A stretch of DNA of 11,036 nucleotides from Candidatus Altimarinota bacterium (lineage in GTDB: Bacteria; Patescibacteriota; Gracilibacteria; BD1-5; UBA6164), in the NCBI GenBank assembly GCA_027062145.1, contig JAMOTX010000014.1:1-11036 (forward strand), written 5' to 3'. The translations under genes were made by a program, and so were the position numbers. This document shows, in pieces, positions 7,601 through 11,036 of the stretch. Each line of letters opens with the position of its first letter. Within the stretch, counting starts at the first letter, position 1. Under the pieces are notes generated by a model. It was not told where the DNA came from. It did not search any database and saw only the letters and a program-made list of their open reading frames with translations.

Positions 7601-10600
7601 AGGTGCTTATGTTGATGATAATTATTATCGAAAATGGTTTACTGATAAGTATAATTTTGAAGAATGAAAATATAAAATAGTTGTGCATTTTGCTGATGCT
7701 CCTATGTATAGTAATACTGGTATATATGTAAACTACTTTTTCATTGATAAAAATCCACCCGAGATAGTAGATACTTTACCTTATCATAAAGATAGTTTAA
7801 TATGAGACAACACTCCATGGTGTTTGCCTTATTGAGTAGATTGTTCGTATGTGAAAAATAAAATTAATAAGTTATATAATATTTTTTATGCGTCTAATAT
7901 TAATCATTGAGGAAACATTAAAACTATTTACGAATGGAGAGATGATTTAATAAATGATCAGTGGATTTTAGTGAAGGATGTATCGGATATTTGGGCTGAT
8001 CACACAAAATTTGTTTTAAAAATGAAGGATAAAAATGGTAATATTAAAATAGTAACATCTTGAAAATTTGATGTAAAATATGGTTTAGGAGATTCATATA
8101 ATGCTGATTCTAAAAATTATAGATATTTTATTTTATCTACTTCGAAATATAATAACGTAGCTCGGTCATTTGAGCCATGAGAATATTGGATAGAGTACAC
8201 TATATGTGATGTATTTGCTACTCCTACAAATTATGATTCAAATCATTGTTTAACATGAAAAAGTGTACATTGGTATTATGATCCGCCATTAAATAAATTG
8301 AGTTTATCTTGATTAAAAGTAATGTATTATGATTGAAGTTTTTTGAAATGACAAAGAGATTTATTGAGTTATTTAAATTTAGAAAAAAATAGAATAGATG
8401 ATACCAATATATCTAAATATTTAAAATCAGATGGTAGATTTTTATATATTGAGTCTAGTATTGTTAAAAATCATAATATTGATGATGATTGAGATGATGT
8501 AGTTCCAGATAATACACAGATTTTAGTTTGATTAAAAAAGTGAGAGAAGTTTGCAGTATATGATTTAAATAGAAATAAGAAATTTAATTTAAATTTAAAT
8601 GATTGGGATGATTTATCTGTAAAAGACGGTAAAATTAAATTTTTATTGAAATTACCTAATGATAACATTAATCGTGTATTTAGATTAGTTTTATGTCCAA
8701 GATACTGAAGAGATCCTTGAGGAAGTATTAATTGGGCTTCAGATATTGTTCCAGATTGATGTGTTATTTTAGAGTGAAATGTTTGGAAAATAGTTAATTG
8801 ATATAGATCTATAAATATTTTATTGAGTAGTGGTGATGATTTGTTAAGTTATTCTCCTTATCTGGATAATAGTAATTTAAGTACTCAAGAAGGATATGTA
8901 GGTTCTTTGACTATATATCCTGCTTGGAATAATTTATTAAAACATGATAATAAAATATATGTATGATCTGGTTTAATTTATTCTAGTTGATGATTAGATG
9001 CTGGATATATATTTTGAAAATTAATAATGGATAATATTAGCATAAGTTTACATCCTGAAATAAATGTTTGAGATAGTATAAGTAGTGAAGAGTTAAAAAC
9101 ATCTTTTGATATAGATAATTATTTAGAGGTACCAAAAAAAATTTTATTTGCTTCTACTAAAGCTAGGATAGTTTATAATGTAGGATATAAATGATTTGAT
9201 TATGATGGTGACGGAAATCCTGATTTTATAAATTCAGTTAATTATAGATGGTATAGATGAGCATATCCATTAAAAGAAGTTATTTGGAGTTGAGATAATA
9301 ATTGTCAGTATTTATGAAATATAAATAGTCATACAGGATGTACTTATTTTGAAATCTATAGTGATAATAAAAAGATTAATAAAAAAACATTTAAGGATGT
9401 TGTTTGAAATAAAATAAGAGTTTTTGCAAATGCAGATCAAAAATATAATATTCATTTTTATATAAGAGATAGATATTGAAATAATTTAGATTCTGTAAAT
9501 AGTATCAATGACAAGTCTTGGGATTCTTTGTTATTATCTTGAGAAGGAGAATGATGGTGTGCTAATCAAATAATTTGATGTGATAAGTATAAGGAATGAC
9601 TTCTTGTGAATAATTTTGATTATTTGGGTAATCAGAAAAATGATTGATACTTTAATTTTTATGTGAGTAGTTTTATACCTACTATGTCTTGAAATAAAGT
9701 TGTTGCTAGAAATATTGTAGGTAGATTCAAGTTATATTTAAGTTATTTAAAGGATATTGATTGAGAAAAGCAAATTGTGATTGATTTTGGAAGCGGAGAT
9801 AATATAGAAAAGAGATTTTATTTGAAATTTTATCCGTTGGTTTATGTGTTTTTAAAGAATATTACAAAAGAAAGAATATTTAAATATTGACAGGAATTTA
9901 AAATACAAAATTATATCAAAAGATTAGATAGCACTCCTGTTAATATTTGAAATATAACTAGTTTTTATAATATATATTTGGATAGTAAAAATCCTAAAAT
10001 AAGACAGTGTTCTAAAATGTCATACTTAGTAAGTCTTTCTAGTAAAGATGAGTCTATAGAGGATGAAGTGATGAAATGAGAATATTATTCTTTTGAAGGT
10101 AGTGATTACGTAAAACTTATTTCTTGATCTAGTTGAAAATATCTATTTTTTGTTCCTTCTAAGAAATTTTACACTAATCAGATCGATTTGTTAGAGAATG
10201 GTGGTAGTTTAACTAATGATAACCAGAGTTTAGTAGAGGAGATTTATAATAAAGTTATTTATTCAGGTAGTGATTATAGAAAAGATATTAAAGTGAAAAT
10301 TGACACTAATTTATGAGCTCTAAATAATGATATTAATTTATATTTAGGAGGGTTAATAGATGTTTCTGAGTGTAAGAATTTAAATATAGATGGTTTAAAA
10401 GATTTAGTTCTAGATTTATCTATTAATAGTTATTTAAGTTATATTTTGTCTACAGATAAATGAAATTATTATATTAAACTTAAGACGGCTGATGCTAAAT
10501 ATTTATTAGATTATAATACAGAAATAGAGACAGATACTGGAAAAATTTTATCTACACTTGAAGGCGAGGGTAGTAGTTGAGAAGAAGATAAAGGAACATC

Positions 10601-11036
10601 AAAAGTTAAGAATATTCCTAAGGTAATAGTTAATCCTACAAATATTCAAGGTTTTGTAGCTTGAAAGGGAATTTTTGATATTTTGATAAGTCGTAAAAGA
10701 GTAAGGATAAAGGATAAAGTTGTATCTTTGTCTAAAGAATTAAACAATGTAAAGAAAAAGATATTTACTTTAATACGTTGATATAATATAAATTATATTT
10801 TGAATGATACTTGAATAGTAATTTTTGACGAAATCAATTGATGAATTAGTTCTTTATTATCATTAACTCCTTCGATTAGTTTTGAAAAAAAAGGAGAAAA
10901 TTATTATTACTATGATTTTTCTAATAATTTAAATTGATGAAATTTAATAATTACAGGTGGTTATTATATAGGAAAGATAATTATTATTGTTAGATGAGCT
11001 GATGTTTATATTAAGTGAAATATTAGTAAATATGAA
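1620..11036 (+). CDS. Giant secreted surface protein with Ig-like repeats and Ca-binding-type loops (3' end beyond window)
   Basis: 3139 codons are visible (table 25), with no TAA or TAG and no natural end. Residues 1-24 form a signal peptide: M-N-T-K-I-K, a strongly hydrophobic core, then T-F-S-G. Ig-like/cadherin-like units follow. Seven open with D-x-x-x-P-x-I (D at residues 127, 240, 361, 494, 1194, 2043, 2788). Eight D-x-x-G-N motifs (D at 225, 344, 477, 633, 779, 1305, 2137, 2617) mark the ends of such units. Acidic loops resembling EF-hand or thrombospondin-3 repeats lie at 835-843, 2288-2298 and 2527-2535. Residues 2981-2994 are an acidic Ser/Gly linker, 3032-3053 a charged helix, and 3106 onward a Gly-rich beta repeat. 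The protein is rich in Asn, Asp, Tyr and Trp. Start 1620 is preferred because it gives a compact signal peptide; ATG 1566 (18 more residues) is in frame and lies just after the predicted transcript start. No enzyme domain is recognised. A cell-surface or released adhesin or envelope protein is inferred from the architecture. The C-terminal anchor is not visible. Confidence 0.93.
1998..3584 (+). repeat. N-terminal block of four Ig-like units in the giant protein
   Basis: Four consecutive units open with D-T-V-V-P-K-I (1998), D-T-I-K-P-E-I (2337), D-V-V-P-P-K-I (2700) and D-N-N-A-P-Q-I (3099). Their ends carry V-E-D-V-V-G-N, F-I-D-N-V-G-N, L-I-D-K-A-G-N and V-Y-D-K-A-G-N. Unit lengths grow from 113 to about 160 residues. 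Opening with D-x-x-x-P and closing with a beta-strand plus D-x-x-G-N is typical of bacterial Ig-like modules in adhesins. Units 1 and 2 are also related at DNA level: 33 of 40 bases match between 1998-2037 and 2337-2376 (hand alignment), suggesting a fairly recent duplication or exchange. Later single units open at 5199, 7746 and 9981. Confidence 0.75.
4122..4148 (+). other. Acidic calcium-loop-like motif D-T-D-G-D-G-S-G-D
   Basis: Residues 835-843 of the giant protein read D-T-D-G-D-G-S-G-D, close to the D-x-D-x-D-G loop of dockerin/EF-hand and thrombospondin-3 modules. The first Gly is the TGA at 4131, the next GGT. It is a lone motif, without a second loop at canonical dockerin spacing. 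Calcium binding is inferred from the pattern only. Confidence 0.55.
8481..8513 (+). other. Thrombospondin type-3-like loop D-D-D-G-D-D-V-V-P-D-N
   Basis: Residues 2288-2298 carry D-D-D-G-D-D-V-V-P-D-N, matching the D-x-D-G-D-x-x-x-D-x-x-D-N/P-D-N style of thrombospondin-3 repeats that bind calcium. The Gly is the TGA at 8490. Only one copy is present here, whereas the family usually has several in tandem. A role as a rigid calcium-dependent spacer is inference. Confidence 0.6.
9198..9224 (+). other. Acidic loop D-Y-D-G-D-G-N-P-D
   Basis: Residues 2527-2535 read D-Y-D-G-D-G-N-P-D, a pattern found in thrombospondin-3 and FG-GAP-type calcium loops. Here both Gly are ordinary codons (GGT, GGA), which supports reading TGA as Gly in the sister motifs at 4122 and 8481. 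Calcium binding is a pattern-based inference. Confidence 0.55.
10935..11036 (+). other. Start of a glycine-rich beta-repeat near the visible C-terminus of the giant protein
   Basis: From residue 3106 the protein alternates short hydrophobic strands with Gly: G-G-N-L-I-I-T-G-G, Y-Y-I-G-K-I-I-I-V-R-G, A-D-V-Y-I-K-G-N-I. This is the look of a right-handed beta-helix, with rungs of about 10-12 residues. It follows a Ser/Gly/Glu linker (2981-2994) and a charged helix (3032-3053), a clear change from the Ig-like and Trp/Tyr-rich regions before it. It continues past the window, so neither the rung number nor any anchor can be seen. Confidence 0.45.

Noticed and set aside
8471..8668. Minus-strand 65-residue open frame
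   Set aside because: It is opposite the thrombospondin-3-like loop of the giant protein, has no recognisable features, and is a shadow frame.
1620..11036. Mycoplasma-type code (TGA = Trp)
   Set aside because: TGG is abundant for Trp in the same gene, TGA falls at Gly of D-x-x-G-N and calcium-loop motifs, and TGA often sits directly beside TGG.
1620..11036. Decayed region full of stop codons
   Set aside because: All in-frame stops are TGA. TAA and TAG are absent over 3139 codons of very AT-rich DNA, which would be essentially impossible without selection for an open frame.
1..11036. CRISPR array, tRNA or rRNA genes
   Set aside because: No regularly spaced direct repeats, no cloverleaf-like segment with T-loop sequence, and no rRNA-like conserved stretch was seen on either strand.

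Overview
The window reads as a low-GC chromosome piece from a bacterium in which TGA encodes glycine (translation table 25), the code of Absconditabacteria (SR1) and Gracilibacteria in the Patescibacteria/CPR. The evidence is internal. A single frame (codons starting at positions divisible by 3) runs from 1620 to the window end with no TAA or TAG in 3139 codons, but with roughly 140 in-frame TGA codons (hand count). These TGA fall at glycine positions of recognisable motifs: the D-x-x-G-N motif occurs eight times, with the Gly written GGT, GGA or TGA, and one acidic calcium-loop motif reads D-D-D-(TGA)-D-D-V-V-P-D-N. TGG is common for Trp, so the TGA=Trp code is not supported. With standard-code gene calling the window looks nearly empty.

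Layout. 1-92 (minus): the start of an IS30-like transposase whose start codon lies in the loop of a 13-bp inverted repeat (68-80/128-140). 141-283: nothing recognisable. About 284-1066 (plus): a decayed rve/DDE-type transposase, split over several frames and carrying in-frame TAA stops. 1025-1053: a near-consensus sigma-70 promoter, TTGACT-17-TATAAT, inside the tail of that pseudogene. 1119-1520: a small single-pass membrane protein of unknown function with two TGA=Gly codons. 1526-1554: a second TTGACT-17-TATAAT promoter with the same boxes and spacing. 1557-1584: a 13-bp tandem duplication at the expected transcription start. 1620 to beyond 11036: a giant secreted protein, open at the 3' end.

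The giant protein starts with a signal peptide. It then has Ig-like/cadherin-like units, recognisable by a seven-fold D-x-x-x-P-x-I opening motif and an eight-fold D-x-x-G-N closing motif. It also has EF-hand/thrombospondin-3-like acidic loops, a short charged linker and helix near residue 3040, and the start of a glycine-rich beta-repeat at the window end. It is best read as a giant surface adhesin or envelope protein. CPR bacteria with this code are thought to live attached to other cells, so a host-contact role is plausible, but this is inference. The small membrane protein just upstream has its own matching promoter and may be co-regulated; no functional link is shown.
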